Source: Onchocerca lupi
Lineage: Eukaryota; Nematoda; Chromadorea; Rhabditida; Onchocercidae
DNA: 64,000 nucleotides
Assembly (NCBI GenBank): GCA_028564675.1
Contig: JAOVVO010000003.1
Coordinates: 248,001 to 312,000, forward strand
Direction of reading: 5' to 3'
In this document: positions 46,125-56,559 of the stretch, one piece after another
Layout of the letters: every line of letters starts with the position of its first letter
Position numbering within the stretch: position 1 is the first letter of the stretch
The notes under the pieces: model-generated
Databases searched by the model: none
Told to the model about the DNA's origin: nothing
The model's input: the letters and a program-made list of their open reading frames with translations, nothing else
Made by a program: the position numbers and the translations under genes

Positions 46125-47924
46125 CTAGTCATTTATTTTCAAAGCTTGAATAAAAGTATTATGTGGAATATTTACTACGCTTCCTATAGAATGTAGCTTT
46201 TTCTTACCTTTCTTTTGCTTTTCTAAAAGCTTCATCTTCCGCGTTACATCTCCACCATAAAGTTTAGCTGTTACATCCTTTCTGTATGGATTAATTGTCT
46301 CTCTGGCGATAATTTTACCACTTACTGCTGCTTGAATTATAATTTTGTATTGCTGGCGCGGTATTAAATCCTTTAAACGAGAGCATATTTCTCGTCCCCT
46401 TTTTTCTACTCTGCTTTTATGAATAATGCAGGTTAATGCGTCAACTGGTTTTCCATTGACTAAAAAAGTTAGTTTATCTACTTGACTTTCCTGATAATCG
46501 GAAACTTTCCAATCCAAACTTGAGTATCCCTTAGAAATTGATTTCAGTCTATCATAAAAGTCAAAAATAACTTCAGACAGTGGCAACTTATATTTTAGCA
46601 ATGTTGTTAATGTGTTACCAATATAAGATAAGTCTTTCTGTTTTCCCCTTCTCTCTTCACACAAAGATATAATTTCTCCTAAATATTGGTTAGGTGTTAT
46701 TATGGTTGCAGTAATCCACGGTTCCTCAACTATCTTAATTTTTGTTAGGTCTGATATGTCACTAGAGTTATGAATGTTCAGAATTTTGCCATTTTGTGTT
46801 ATAATCTTATATATAACACTTGGTGCGGTTACTGTTAAGCCTAAATCAAACTCCCTCTCAAGCCTTTCTTGAATAACTTCAAGATGTAATATTCCTAAAA
46901 AACCACAACGAAATCCATAACCTAGCGCATTCGAAGTCTCAGTCTCGAAAGTAAAACTTGCATCATTTAAGTGTAATTTTTCTAGCGCTTCTTTTAAATA
47001 TTTAAAGTTATCTGTTTTGTCAGGGAAAATACTACAAAATACCACAGGGTGCACTTCTTTAAAACCTGGTAATGCCTTACTGCATGGTCTTTTTTCTTCG
47101 GTAATAGTGTCTCCCACTTTACAGTCTGTTACTTCTTTTATTGAAGCAGTTATAAAACCAATTTCACCTGTTGAAAGTTCACCAGTCATGATCTTTTTAG
47201 GAGTAAAAATACCGATATTATCCACTTGATATGTAGCATTGTTAGACATCATAATAATTCTCATGCCTTTTTTTAGTATTCCATTTTTAACTCGTATTAA
47301 AATTACCACTCCCAGATAAGTATCGTACCAACTATCAATCAAAATTGCTTGTAGCGGAGCATTTATGTCACCACGTGGAGCTGGAAGCTTCGTCACTATT
47401 GCTTCTAACACATCCCTTATTCCTAGTCCAGTTTTTGCCGATATTAAAATTGAGTTACTTGTATCGATACCAATTACTTCCTCAATTTGAAGTTTTACCT
47501 TCTCTGGATCTGCAGCAGGAAGATCGACTTTATTGAGTACAACTATTATCTCATGATTATTTTCAATTGCTTTGTATACATTTGCAAGGGTCTGAGCTTC
47601 AATTCCCTGGCTACTATCCACTATCAAGAGCGAACCTTCACACGCAGCTAAGCTTCGACTTACTTCGTATGAAAAGTCAACATGACCTGGGGTATCCATA
47701 AGGTTTAAGCAATATTGATTACCATCATTTGCGGTATAGCTGAGTTTCACCGTCTGCGCTTTGATTGTAATTCCACGTTTACGTTCTATCTCCATTGAGT
47801 CGAGCACTTGATTGGTCATTTCTCTTGCTTCAAGGGCATTACACCACTCTATTAAACGATCAGCAAGAGTTGATTTTCCGTGATCTATATGCGCTATTAT
47901 TGCAAAATTTCTTATTTTATTCAT
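46125..47924 (-). CDS. lepA: Elongation factor 4 (LepA)
   Basis: A 599-residue translational GTPase that back-translocates or remodels stalled ribosomes. The G motifs are intact: AHIDHGKSTLADRL at residues 10-23, DTPGHVDFSYEV near 78-89, NKVDLP near 132-137 and the SAKTG motif near 162. The LepA-specific C-terminal domain with DVTAKLYGGDVTRKMKLLEKQ and KKGKKKLHSIGSV is present. Length is that of the family. It ends 47 bp after the ispG fossil and follows the malonyl-CoA decarboxylase gene on the same strand by 60 bp. Confidence 0.98.
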   Translation of the reverse strand: MNKIRNFAIIAHIDHGKSTLADRLIEWCNALEAREMTNQVLDSMEIERKRGITIKAQTVKLSYTANDGNQYCLNLMDTPGHVDFSYEVSRSLAACEGSLLIVDSSQGIEAQTLANVYKAIENNHEIIVVLNKVDLPAADPEKVKLQIEEVIGIDTSNSILISAKTGLGIRDVLEAIVTKLPAPRGDINAPLQAILIDSWYDTYLGVVILIRVKNGILKKGMRIIMMSNNATYQVDNIGIFTPKKIMTGELSTGEIGFITASIKEVTDCKVGDTITEEKRPCSKALPGFKEVHPVVFCSIFPDKTDNFKYLKEALEKLHLNDASFTFETETSNALGYGFRCGFLGILHLEVIQERLEREFDLGLTVTAPSVIYKIITQNGKILNIHNSSDISDLTKIKIVEEPWITATIITPNQYLGEIISLCEERRGKQKDLSYIGNTLTTLLKYKLPLSEVIFDFYDRLKSISKGYSSLDWKVSDYQESQVDKLTFLVNGKPVDALTCIIHKSRVEKRGREICSRLKDLIPRQQYKIIIQAAVSGKIIARETINPYRKDVTAKLYGGDVTRKMKLLEKQKKGKKKLHSIGSVVNIPHNTFIQALKIND

Positions 47925-47984
47925 TCACCTACTTATTTAAGTAAAACTATTTTGCATTTTAAGTATTATTAGGACATTATTTAC

Positions 47985-49376
47985 TTATCCCTTTGATATA
48001 GATGATACCTGCTTTGCACAAGAAATCATTTTATTAATCATATAATTTTCGTGGTTATTATCTATTTTAGACAATTCATATAAGTAATTCACCATCATTC
48101 CAGCAGATTGACTAATTCCCTTTTCAGAAGTATCTGCCATCCAGTTTAGTTGCTTTATTGATGCACCATTGCTTAAATGAAAGTGTGCTACTTGATCATA
48201 AGCACCGCCATTATTGTTTTTAACCTTTAGTAAGTAGTATGCACAAAGTTTCAGCAAATATTGTTTTTCGCATTCAGTGTTAGTTTTTAATTGTTCTATG
48301 CTTTCTAAAATCTCTGTAATAGACTGTTTTATACCTAATTTTCCTAGCAAAGTAGTATCCTGCCTTAGATTTTCTTTTAGCCATTTTGTAAAGCCAGGTA
48401 TCGGAGAAAGTGTTGCGTATGTTTTTATACTTTTAAACTCCTGTGATAGCTTTTCTACAACCCTTTTGATCAAAAAATTACCTAAGCTAATTCCAGACAA
48501 CCCTGTTTGGGTATTTGATATTGAATAGAATATAGCAGTATTTGCATTGCTTGGATCACTTGAGGGCGTTGATTCATCTAAGAGGTATTGAATGCTATCT
48601 GCAATCTTATTCATCAACGCAACCTCTACGAAAATCAGAGGTTCATTTGGTATTTTATAGTGAAAAAAAGTAAAACAGAGACGGTCAGAGTCTAGTCTAT
48701 TTTTTAAATCACTCCATGAAGAAATTTTATGTACAGCTTCATATTTTATAAGTTTTTCTAGTAATGATGCAGGTGAACTCCAGGTAATTTGATGAAGATC
48801 AAGTAAATCAACGTCAACCCAGAAGAGAAGTATGCTTTTTAATTCACTTTCTAATCGGTTAAGCTCTTTATATTGCTTTCTTAACTTAAGTATATCAGAA
48901 CGCATATCAACAATAAACTTGAGGCCTTCTGGTAAAGAAATAAATTGCTTTAATATTTTAGAACGCGGTGATTCAAGGACTTTTATCAAGTCCTGTTCGA
49001 ATTTATAGTCTAACTCAGGATTTTTATTTTCCTTGTATCCTTTTATTTTCTTATCTATTTCTGCTTTGCTTGTGTTAAATTTCTCTGCTAGAGTTTGTAA
49101 AAACCTTATTTTACCTTTCTCTGATAAACTTAAATACAAGTTACCGAGAGATACAGTATTCTTACGTGCTGAGACTTCTCCTCCTTTTGGATTTAAGCAC
49201 TCATTCATCTTCAAAACTAGACTATTAATATCACGACTATTATCTAAATCAGGGCCAATGTTACCAATCCAAGACCTTACAGCATCTGTTACTTCACCTA
49301 GTATTTTTAAAAATCCTTTTGCTGCTTTTTTATCTTCAACTTGCACTACATCAGTTTTTGCTAATGATTTTTTCAT
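47985..49376 (-). CDS. Malonyl-CoA decarboxylase
   Basis: A 463-residue MCD family enzyme, which converts malonyl-CoA to acetyl-CoA. The N-terminal helical domain is recognisable from its alternating pattern; the catalytic domain shows CFTFFHYKIPNEPLIFVEVAL near residues 232-252, NTAIFYSISNTQTGLSGISLGNFLIK near 275-300, FATLSPIPGF-like YATLSPIPGFTKWL near 320 and, near the C terminus, DQVAHFHLSNGASIKQLNWMAD followed by SAGMMVNYLY. This fits the family throughout. The gene is complete. Its role in a symbiont could be malonyl-CoA detoxification or acetyl-CoA supply; that is inference. Confidence 0.88.
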   Translation of the reverse strand: MKKSLAKTDVVQVEDKKAAKGFLKILGEVTDAVRSWIGNIGPDLDNSRDINSLVLKMNECLNPKGGEVSARKNTVSLGNLYLSLSEKGKIRFLQTLAEKFNTSKAEIDKKIKGYKENKNPELDYKFEQDLIKVLESPRSKILKQFISLPEGLKFIVDMRSDILKLRKQYKELNRLESELKSILLFWVDVDLLDLHQITWSSPASLLEKLIKYEAVHKISSWSDLKNRLDSDRLCFTFFHYKIPNEPLIFVEVALMNKIADSIQYLLDESTPSSDPSNANTAIFYSISNTQTGLSGISLGNFLIKRVVEKLSQEFKSIKTYATLSPIPGFTKWLKENLRQDTTLLGKLGIKQSITEILESIEQLKTNTECEKQYLLKLCAYYLLKVKNNNGGAYDQVAHFHLSNGASIKQLNWMADTSEKGISQSAGMMVNYLYELSKIDNNHENYMINKMISCAKQVSSISKG

Positions 49377-51689
49377 TATGGACTTCTTCTATTACAGATC
49401 TATATTAAACCAAAGGAGAATCTTAGTCTATACAACAGGTATCATTAGTTATATTGAAATCTTAAGTCAAAGATTTTAATTTTAGTAAATTAAGAGTTAT
49501 AGAGGAATAACAAAGGAACAAATCCTTGAACACCCGTAATGATTTTTATAAGGTGAATTTTCATTATTAATGACAAAAATATAGACAAAACTTCAATTAA
49601 CATGTTGATAGAAAAAATCTTGAAAGCAATATGTCTGGAACAGGATTTAAGTAAAATTTAACTAGCGCTGATACACTCGGAAAAGAATTTTACAGCAGTG
49701 AAGAATAGTTTCTTCTATTAAGAGCAAGAGTAAAATGAAAGTAAGAATTATCGCTAAATACAAAAAAGTTTTTAAGGAAATATTCAATACATTAAAGCGA
49801 CAATTCTAAATGACTATGTTTTAGGAGATCTGGTGACTAATTGCAATCAATTTTCTTACTGATAGGCAGATGATTAGTAATGAATGCTTTTGTTTCTGTA
49901 ATTCTTTACCATGAGCTAGTGTCTCAAAGTCAAGATTTTTTATCTCTATATCTACTTATAGCAACAGGAACTGTGTTAGCGTCAAGTTTGATAACAGAAG
50001 TATCTATAACAGATATTTTAAACTGTTGACTGATGATCGTAACTCAAGAAAAGCAGTCATATGTCAGCTGAGTAGTTTACGTTTACTAAAGTTTATACTG
50101 AATCTTGAGATAGTAAAGATGGTGTAAAATATAGAAATGGTAAATTATTAATTATTGTTCTGAGGAACTAAAAAGCTCTCATAGAGATAAGTGATAATGA
50201 TCTGTTTGATATTGTTAAAGAATATTTTCAAAAATTTTGCAGAAGGTTAGAATTTAAATCCGAAAAAAAACACATAAATAAAGCCTAGTTTTAGGAGTCA
50301 ATTGAAAATAGGTCCCCTGTCCTTAAAGGGTAGACCTCCTGCTCATTGTAATAAGTATGTTCATGGTAGTTAAGAACTATAATTTATATATAAGCTATCT
50401 TAGGGTTAAGATACTAGAATTCAGAAATTTTAGACTGAAGCTTTTAATTAAAATGGCTAAACTTTTTTGACTGGCTATCTCAAGACCTCATTTATACTAA
50501 CAGTAAAGGTATTTCAAGACTTAAAACTCATCTCTGTTTGCGGATTTTCCATCTAAATAACTAAGTTCAGTAAAGAGTTTAGCATACCTTTGTTATGTGC
50601 ATGTGCACTATGCCTTTTCTTAATCTATCTCTCTTAGACTACACTTATTATTAGCTTGAGCCTTAATACATATTAAAAAACAAAAGACGCCGTTAATTTT
50701 TAACATTAGATAGAAAAATTTCACGCACTTTAGACTAACATGTTTTTTTGCTTTTTTTACTTAGCAAATCTTTCTTTCACTTCTTAATTTTATACCCCAA
50801 CATTATCTATTGCTTTTAAATAAATTATTACTAAATATATATACTATTATGTACTTTTATGAATAACCTATCGCCTAGACTTCAATTAAAGCAAGAACTC
50901 TTTTTTAGAAAAGTAAGCTGAGATGTAGTTTTTATTTTAATCCTTAGTTGATATGTTTGAGTTTTTAGTATATTAAGCAGAGATATTTTGGTATTTCTCA
51001 GTAAAGAAAAAACAGGTAATACCTTTTTCTAAAGGTGTGTCCTTTTAAGAAGCATGGATGTGTAAAAGGTACTATCTGTTGAATCGAGAAAAATGCCTAA
51101 GTGTTAGGATCAACAGCCCCTCCAGTGATACCAGTTATTATTAATGGCAGTGACCATTATTTTCAAGTTAGCTATTACTTTGGAAAAGTCATAGTAATTT
51201 TAATCAAGTAAATATGTTGTGTTTAACTTAGTACATAAATTTGGATTTGTGCTATCAAGATTCTGTTATATAAATTTTTACTCCTCCATTCTATAGCAAA
51301 AATAGGTGGTATTACCTAATTTTAAAAATAATTAACCTTAGATATTTTCCTATTGAGCAGGATGGTATTGTTATTGTATATTACAGTACAGTGTTACAGT
51401 GTAGTATATGGTTGTGATATTCTAGTGTAGATTTTGGGTCATAATAATATTTTGAGTAATTGATATGATGATAATTACTAATTCAGCAATACTGCTAAGT
51501 AGCACAGAAGTTTAGCTACATACGCTCTATATACTTGGGGAATAATCTAATTAAGATGTAATCAACACAATGAAGCAAAGAATTCTTCAATATTTATGTA
51601 CATATATTTTTCTACTCTTGTTTTAACAATTAAAATTATGTCAAAGGGTTATACTTTCTTACTCTCAGCTTTTTAGAACATCTCTCTTA
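49377..51689. other. 2.3-kb gene desert
   Basis: No intact gene on either strand. A few short stretches look coding-like, for example plus-strand KYRNGKLLIIV and SDNDLFDIVKEYFQKFCRRLEF around 50130-50260, and minus-strand VIDTSVIKLDANTVPVAISR around 49960-50020, which faintly recalls a DDE transposase strand. None reaches a recognisable family and no inverted repeats or target duplications were found. This is the longest blank stretch in the window, probably old genes or insertion sequences eroded past recognition. Confidence 0.5.
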
Positions 51690-52387
51690 TCTGTTAGATG
51701 TGCATCTTGCTTGGAGATTTAGGACAATAGGTAAAACTATTGACAGTTGAACTTTTTGCTTGCCATTCAATTGTGCGCTTTTATTTTTTTAGAATTAGCT
51801 GTTACTCTTCAATGGTTTTCATTGCGTTTTGCACTATATATTTTTTGTAGAGGTAGCAGTATATGCTTGTTAGCGTCTCGGCATCACTATAGCTTTTATA
51901 ATTTTAGTTTTCACAATATTTAATCCTTTTTGTAACATTGAAAGTAATTTATTGAAATTTTATTAGCATTTTCATGCAAAAATTCTTTGTCATTTTTACC
52001 GTCACATAGGTCATTGCTTACTAGTTCTCTTGTCATTGAGTTACTTTGTACAAAAACGAACTTGTAATAGTTACTAGCATTATAATATGCCTTTGCAAGA
52101 CTGTTCACTCTCCAGATAATTACTACTGAAATTTTTATTGGATTTCCGTTTTGCGTCATTCATCTTAATTTTTCTACGTTAATACCTAGAATTTATATAG
52201 ATAACATATTATTTGCAAGTGGAACTGTAATAGATATTCTAGATTTAAAATAAATTTCAATATAATATCCAAGAAATTTTGTCACTCTTGCTTTGTTAGG
52301 ATTATTAACAGAAACCTTTAAAAAAACAGTACTGAAAATAAGAACAACTTCAAGGGCAATTATACTATCATATGTCAAAAGTACCAA
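51690..52387 (-). pseudogene. SPFH/band-7 (stomatin-prohibitin family) pseudogene
   Basis: One minus-strand frame reads: a TM helix from 52387 (IIALEVVLIFSTVFL), then NNPNKARVTKFLGYYIE, a TAA at 52193-52195, INVEKLR, a TGA at about 52160-52162, and then MTQNGNPIKISVVIIWRVN, LAKAYYNASNYYKFVFVQS and SMTRELVSNDL to 51920. This tracks SPFH proteins (PNEARV-x-x-LFGKY; DANGNPIEI-x-x-VVVWRV; D-Y-x-x-FV-x-x-QSE). Further broken matches (AIVMPRR-QAYTATSTKNI for A-M-L-Q-R-Q-Q-A-x-A-I-x-x-A-R-x-x-I) extend to about 51700 with many stops. It is a dead paralogue type distinct from hflK/hflC. Confidence 0.85.
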
Positions 52388-52443
52388 TAAGATTAGCTTG
52401 ATACTATTAAGTACGAGAAAAACGGAATTGACTTAAATTTTTA

Positions 52444-53370
52444 TCATTTATCGTCTATTATCCACGTGCCTTTTAAGCTTTTTTTTTCACTGAAATTCTC
52501 TTTATTGACCGTTTTGTCTATCTTATTTACGAATAATTTAAACTCCTTTAGTTCATGATCAATTAACTTTACTTTGCTTTTATGTGCTATTGTAAGTGGA
52601 TCAATATATTTACCATTATATATGATCTCGTAATGTAAATGTGGCCCTGTTGCAGCACCAGTGCTGCCAACATAAGCGATGATTTGCCCTTGCTTTACTT
52701 TAGAGCCTAATTTTATATCACAGCTAAATTTACTTATGTGAGCATAGCAGGTTGAATATCCATTTTTATGTTTTATTTTAATATATTTACCGTACCCTCC
52801 ATTATTTCCTATATATTCTATTACACCTTCTGCAGCGGCATATATGCGAGCACCAAATTTAGTTGCATAATCTACTCCTTTGTGAAAAACAACTTTACCG
52901 CGAATAGGGTGTTTTCTATTACCAAATTTTGAAGATACGTGAAAATCTCCATTTAAAGGACTTACGAAAATTTTACCGCCTTTTAAGCTTATTCCATCTT
53001 TATTAAAATACCTTTTTTTACCGTTTTGTGATTTATAATGATACAAGCAAGTAGTTTTTTTGTTTGTTGTTAGTGAAGTGTATAAAATCTTTTCTTCGGT
53101 CTTTTGGTCATGAAACGATCTCTCAAAGAGAACCTTCAAATTACTTTCTGGTACAATGTCTTTTTTAAAGTTTGTACCGAAATTTTCATATATGTTGATT
53201 AACTCCATTACTGTATTTGGCGCTAACCCTTGTTCGACCCCAGTGGTAAAAAAGGAAGATTTTATGTTACTGGATATTAACAAGATCTCTCTATTGTTAC
53301 CTGGTGTTTTAGAGGCGTGTAAGTTGAATATTGGTAAAGTGTAAAGCAATATAAGTATTATTGGTCTCAT
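52444..53370 (-). CDS. M23 family metallopeptidase (LytM/lysostaphin-like)
   Basis: A 308-residue zinc peptidase that should cut peptidoglycan cross-links or activate amidases. An N-terminal signal peptide lies at residues 1-18. The catalytic M23 domain at about 150-265 shows the zinc ligands: FHKGVDYA (H and D), then YAAAEGVIEYIG, YAHISKF and GPHLHYEI with the HxH pair. The upstream ~130 residues are a linker of unclear fold. The complete motif set suggests an active enzyme, notable in an organism with reduced cell wall. The ATG lies 3 bp past the yebC stop, so both were one operon. Confidence 0.93.
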   Translation of the reverse strand: MRPIILILLYTLPIFNLHASKTPGNNREILLISSNIKSSFFTTGVEQGLAPNTVMELINIYENFGTNFKKDIVPESNLKVLFERSFHDQKTEEKILYTSLTTNKKTTCLYHYKSQNGKKRYFNKDGISLKGGKIFVSPLNGDFHVSSKFGNRKHPIRGKVVFHKGVDYATKFGARIYAAAEGVIEYIGNNGGYGKYIKIKHKNGYSTCYAHISKFSCDIKLGSKVKQGQIIAYVGSTGAATGPHLHYEIIYNGKYIDPLTIAHKSKVKLIDHELKEFKLFVNKIDKTVNKENFSEKKSLKGTWIIDDK

Positions 53371-53373
53371 AGT

Positions 53374-54115
53374 TTAAATAGAATCAGCAAAAGTGAAATT
53401 ACTCTCAAAGTACTGTACATCATCATTATTTTCTAGCTCTTCAACTAACGTAGATAATTTTTTAATTAATTTTTCATCGCTAATTTCCACTAGGTCCTTT
53501 GGTTGCCATGAAAGGCGAACAAGCTCTGGCTTTCCGAATTTTGCATAAAAAGCATTGCATACTCTACTAAAATCTTTTACTTTACAGGTTATGATGTATA
53601 ATCCCTCTTTATTATTTTCTTCAACATCCAATACTTGTAATTCGATTCCATGATTAAATAAACTTTCAAAATTTACATTCTCTACTTTATAGATGATTAA
53701 CCCTACGTTGTTGAAAAGGTAACTAACATTCCCTATTTCTCTCAAACTTCCACCTTTACGAGAGAAAATATGACGTACCTCAGAGATAGTTTGATTGCGG
53801 TTATTCGTTAAAGCATGAACAATGAGTGCAGTACCAGAGGGGTCCATAGCCTTCATATTGTATTTCCTCATAATTTCCTCCTATAACACTACCAGTTGCG
53901 TTTCTTATTGCTGTTTCTATTTTGTCTTTTGGTAGATTCTCTTTGCGTGCAGTAGATACAGCAGAGCGAAGGCGTGGATTAAGTTGAGGATCAGGTAGCC
54001 CTTGCTTTGCAATAGCCATTATTTCTCTAATGAGCTTTGTGAATTTTTGAGAACGTTTTGCATCCCGAGCGCCTTTCCGATGTTTTATGTTTGAAAATTG
54101 TGAGTGACCAGCCAC
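53374..54115 (-). pseudogene. yebC: yebC/pmpR transcriptional regulator broken by one-base frameshift
   Basis: The N-terminal part starts at GTG 54115 (VAGHSQFSNIKHRKGARDAK) and is open to YEEIQYEGYGP. The rest, starting GPSGTALIVHALTNNRNQTI and ending with EDVQYFESNFTF-like NDDVQYFESNFTF, is in another frame ending at 53374. The shift falls in a C-run on the minus strand (GGGG at 53839-53842 on the plus strand); three instead of four bases would restore the family sequence in register. All other parts look conserved over about 247 codons, so the break is recent, or is a sequencing error, or is tolerated slippage. YebC proteins bind DNA or act on stalled ribosomes at proline runs. Confidence 0.88.
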
Positions 54116-54212
54116 ATTTGAATAATTAAAGACTTGATTATATACTAAGGTATAGAAAAAACTAAAGCAAATTTTCAAACTTGCTATTATTATTTTTATG
54201 TGAACTTAGCTT

Positions 54213-54902
54213 TTACTTTCGAGGGTTTTTTGCTAACAGGTTTTCGTATTGCTGAACTTCCAGGTCAAAACCAAGAGCTAAATGGGCTGTTATTAAATAG
54301 CTAATAGATTTAGGAAAATAGCTAGAATCCTTATTGCTTATTACATTTCGAAAACGTTTAATTGCTGCTAAATATTCACCACGTCTTAAGTAGAACCTAC
54401 CAGTAGAATATTCTTTTGCTAATATGTGCTCTGTGACTAGCTTTGCTTTTCTTTTTACCTTTTCTGTATATATGCTGTTTGGAAAGAGGTTGATATACTC
54501 GGTAGCTAGGTCTAAAGTTTTGTATGCAGTTTGTTGTCCGAGTTGCACTTTATGAATTTGCATGTAGTAAGATAATATCCTTAAGTAATATGCATACGGT
54601 AAATCTTCACCATTTGGATAAGTCTGTATATAACCATCTATATCACTTGCGGCACTGGTATAATCACCCATATTATAGTGAGAAACACCAGATAATAACC
54701 TGGCTTTCATTGCTCCATAAGAAAGGGGGTATAAGTCTTCAATTTTTTGAAATGCCCTAATAGCCTGTTTGTATTTTTTCTGGTCGAAAAGTTTAACTCC
54801 CTCCTTGTATAGCTCAGCTTCGGTTCTTTCATAATCATTCGCATAAGATTGCATAAAGGAGCAAATCAGAAAAATAAAACACGTGATTAAAGTCTTACAC
54901 AT
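54213..54902 (-). CDS. bamD: BamD, outer membrane assembly lipoprotein
   Basis: A 229-residue TPR protein of the BAM complex, which inserts beta-barrel proteins into the outer membrane. A signal sequence occupies residues ~1-21, with Cys13 in LICSFMQS; the -1 position is Ile and thus not a classic lipobox, so lipid anchoring is uncertain. TPR helices follow from AELYKEGVKLFDQKKYKQAI at about 29, and the family pieces PLSYGAMKARLLSGVSHYNMGDY and ANEYINLFPNS-like ATEYINLFPNSIYTEKV are present. Length is close to family norm. yebC lies 97 bp downstream on the same strand. Confidence 0.9.
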   Translation of the reverse strand: MCKTLITCFIFLICSFMQSYANDYERTEAELYKEGVKLFDQKKYKQAIRAFQKIEDLYPLSYGAMKARLLSGVSHYNMGDYTSAASDIDGYIQTYPNGEDLPYAYYLRILSYYMQIHKVQLGQQTAYKTLDLATEYINLFPNSIYTEKVKRKAKLVTEHILAKEYSTGRFYLRRGEYLAAIKRFRNVISNKDSSYFPKSISYLITAHLALGFDLEVQQYENLLAKNPRK

Positions 54903-55095
54903 AAGATTTTTTTAATTAAACATAGTATAGATTAAATATCAGTTAAATAAATAGATTTTTGAGATTCTCAAAAATCATTAAGTAGCAGAAATTATATAAT
55001 TAGTTCTTGTGCACCATTGTCACCTTCTTTTAAACTAAGACAGTGCTGTTTTACCCTTTAAAGAACTTTTTTTTGCTTTTAGGTTCTTTAGCGTC
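54903..55095. other. Spacer upstream of bamD
   Basis: AT-rich region that should include the bamD promoter on the minus strand; no convincing boxes or open frame were seen. Confidence 0.3.
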
Positions 55096-55372
55096 TTACC
55101 GTGAAAAATATATAATTGATACTTGCTGTATAACCATAAAAAGCGTAATACCTACCAAACCTAAAGTAGATCCAGCAACATATGGCTTAACGGAAGTGCC
55201 AATGCATTAACATTGTCCTTCTTATTAAAATCATGCTTTCCTGTTTCCTTTTTCTCATTTTTTTTCACACTCATTAACGTAAGAATAAAGAACTGTACTC
55301 GTTGCTATACCTGCAATAATTAGTGCAGTTGTTATGGCTTCGATATAGATTAAATACTCACTTACATTATAG
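55096..55372 (-). pseudogene. Frameshifted relic of a small two-helix membrane protein
   Basis: Three minus-strand frames read consecutively: VSEYLIYIEAITTALIIAGI followed by ATSTVLYSYVNECEKK; then, after a shift in an A-run, NEKKETGKHDFNKKDNVNAL; then KPYVAGSTLGLVGITLFMV followed by IQQVSIIYFSR to a TAA at 55096-55098. The result would be a small protein of two TM helices joined by a charged loop. No proper start codon is seen. The family is unknown to me; the frame breaks indicate decay. Confidence 0.5.
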
Positions 55373-55872
55373 GGTATTATACTTATACTCTTTTCTTTTT
55401 ACTTCTTCCCCAATTTTTCAATATTTTTAACCCTTATTCTTTTTTGCTATCTTTCTATTATTATAAATTAAAAATTTAGTATATAAATAAGATATAAGCC
55501 TGCAAAAGGCTAACATAGTGTAGCTTAGTGCACTGTCTATACTGCTACATATTAATCATCAACGATGCAAATAAAACCATTATGATCAACGATATGTATT
55601 GTTGTTTATATAACTCTCTTTTTTTTCAACGTTAATGGTTCTTGTTCAAGCTTCTTCTTTCAGTCTTAATAACTTCTTGTTTTTGAATTTCTTCATCAAC
55701 TGTTAGCTAAAAGCCACGAGAAAAAGTCTTCAGTAGAAAATTTAGCCTTAAGGCTAATAGTCATACTAAAATCCTATTGGCTTACATATTGATACACCAT
55801 ATAGGATTTCGATTACTTAATTAAGTTTATTGAAGTCTTAGTTATTTATATATTAATTGTTTCTTGAAAAAT
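55373..55872. other. Spacer before pgsA
   Basis: About 500 bp without recognisable genes. A short tract (55610-55700) is T-rich on the plus strand. No hairpin with a U-tract stood out to serve as pgsA terminator. Confidence 0.35.
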
Positions 55873-56415
55873 TCAGCTAGTCTGTTTAATACCAGTTAAA
55901 ACGTAGTTGTAGCCTGACCATACGGTTATGATAGCTGCAATCCACAGACAAGTTGTACCTATACGTTGTGCTATCTCATAATTGTTTACTATTAGCGCTA
56001 TAACAGCAACCATTTGTAAAAATGTTTTGATTTTTCCAACTTTGCTTACAGGTAAGCTAGCATTTGTAGCCATTAAAAACTCTCGTAAACCAGAAACTAA
56101 TATCTCTCTACAAACGATTATAACTGATGGTATTACTGTAAAATCATTTATTTTATGCTTATAAATTAGCATAATTATTGTTGAAACTACTATTAATTTG
56201 TCAGCAATTGGGTCAAATAGCTTGCCGAATTTTGATTGGACTTTCCATGTACGTGCTAGGTAACCATCAAAAAAGTCTGTAATGCATGCAAATATAAAGA
56301 TTGATATTGTTATCAGGTTTGCATATTTGTTTTCTACGTAAAAGCTTAATATTATTGCTGGTATTGCAAGTGCACGAGAAATTGTCAATAAATTAGGCAA
56401 GTTTTTCTTAAGCAT
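55873..56415 (-). CDS. pgsA: CDP-diacylglycerol-glycerol-3-phosphate 3-phosphatidyltransferase
   Basis: A 180-residue inner-membrane enzyme that makes phosphatidylglycerophosphate. The CDP-alcohol phosphatidyltransferase motif D-G-x2-A-R-x8-G-x3-D-x3-D is fully present as DGYLARTWKVQSKFGKLFDP followed by IAD, near residues 48-70. Five or six hydrophobic segments match the family. The opening NLPNLLTISRALAIPAIILSF is typical. Length is normal. The gene is divergent from the malic enzyme gene. Confidence 0.95.
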   Translation of the reverse strand: MLKKNLPNLLTISRALAIPAIILSFYVENKYANLITISIFIFACITDFFDGYLARTWKVQSKFGKLFDPIADKLIVVSTIIMLIYKHKINDFTVIPSVIIVCREILVSGLREFLMATNASLPVSKVGKIKTFLQMVAVIALIVNNYEIAQRIGTTCLWIAAIITVWSGYNYVLTGIKQTS

Positions 56416-56559
56416 GCAATGTAATTTTAATGCAGTACAGTAAACTTATACAGAAGTGGGGTGCAATTCACAAGCTAATAGTTTACGATTGAACATTTAT
56501 AAAAACTCTATATACTTAAAAATTTATTAACCATGAACTCGAAATATAAGGATGTAATG

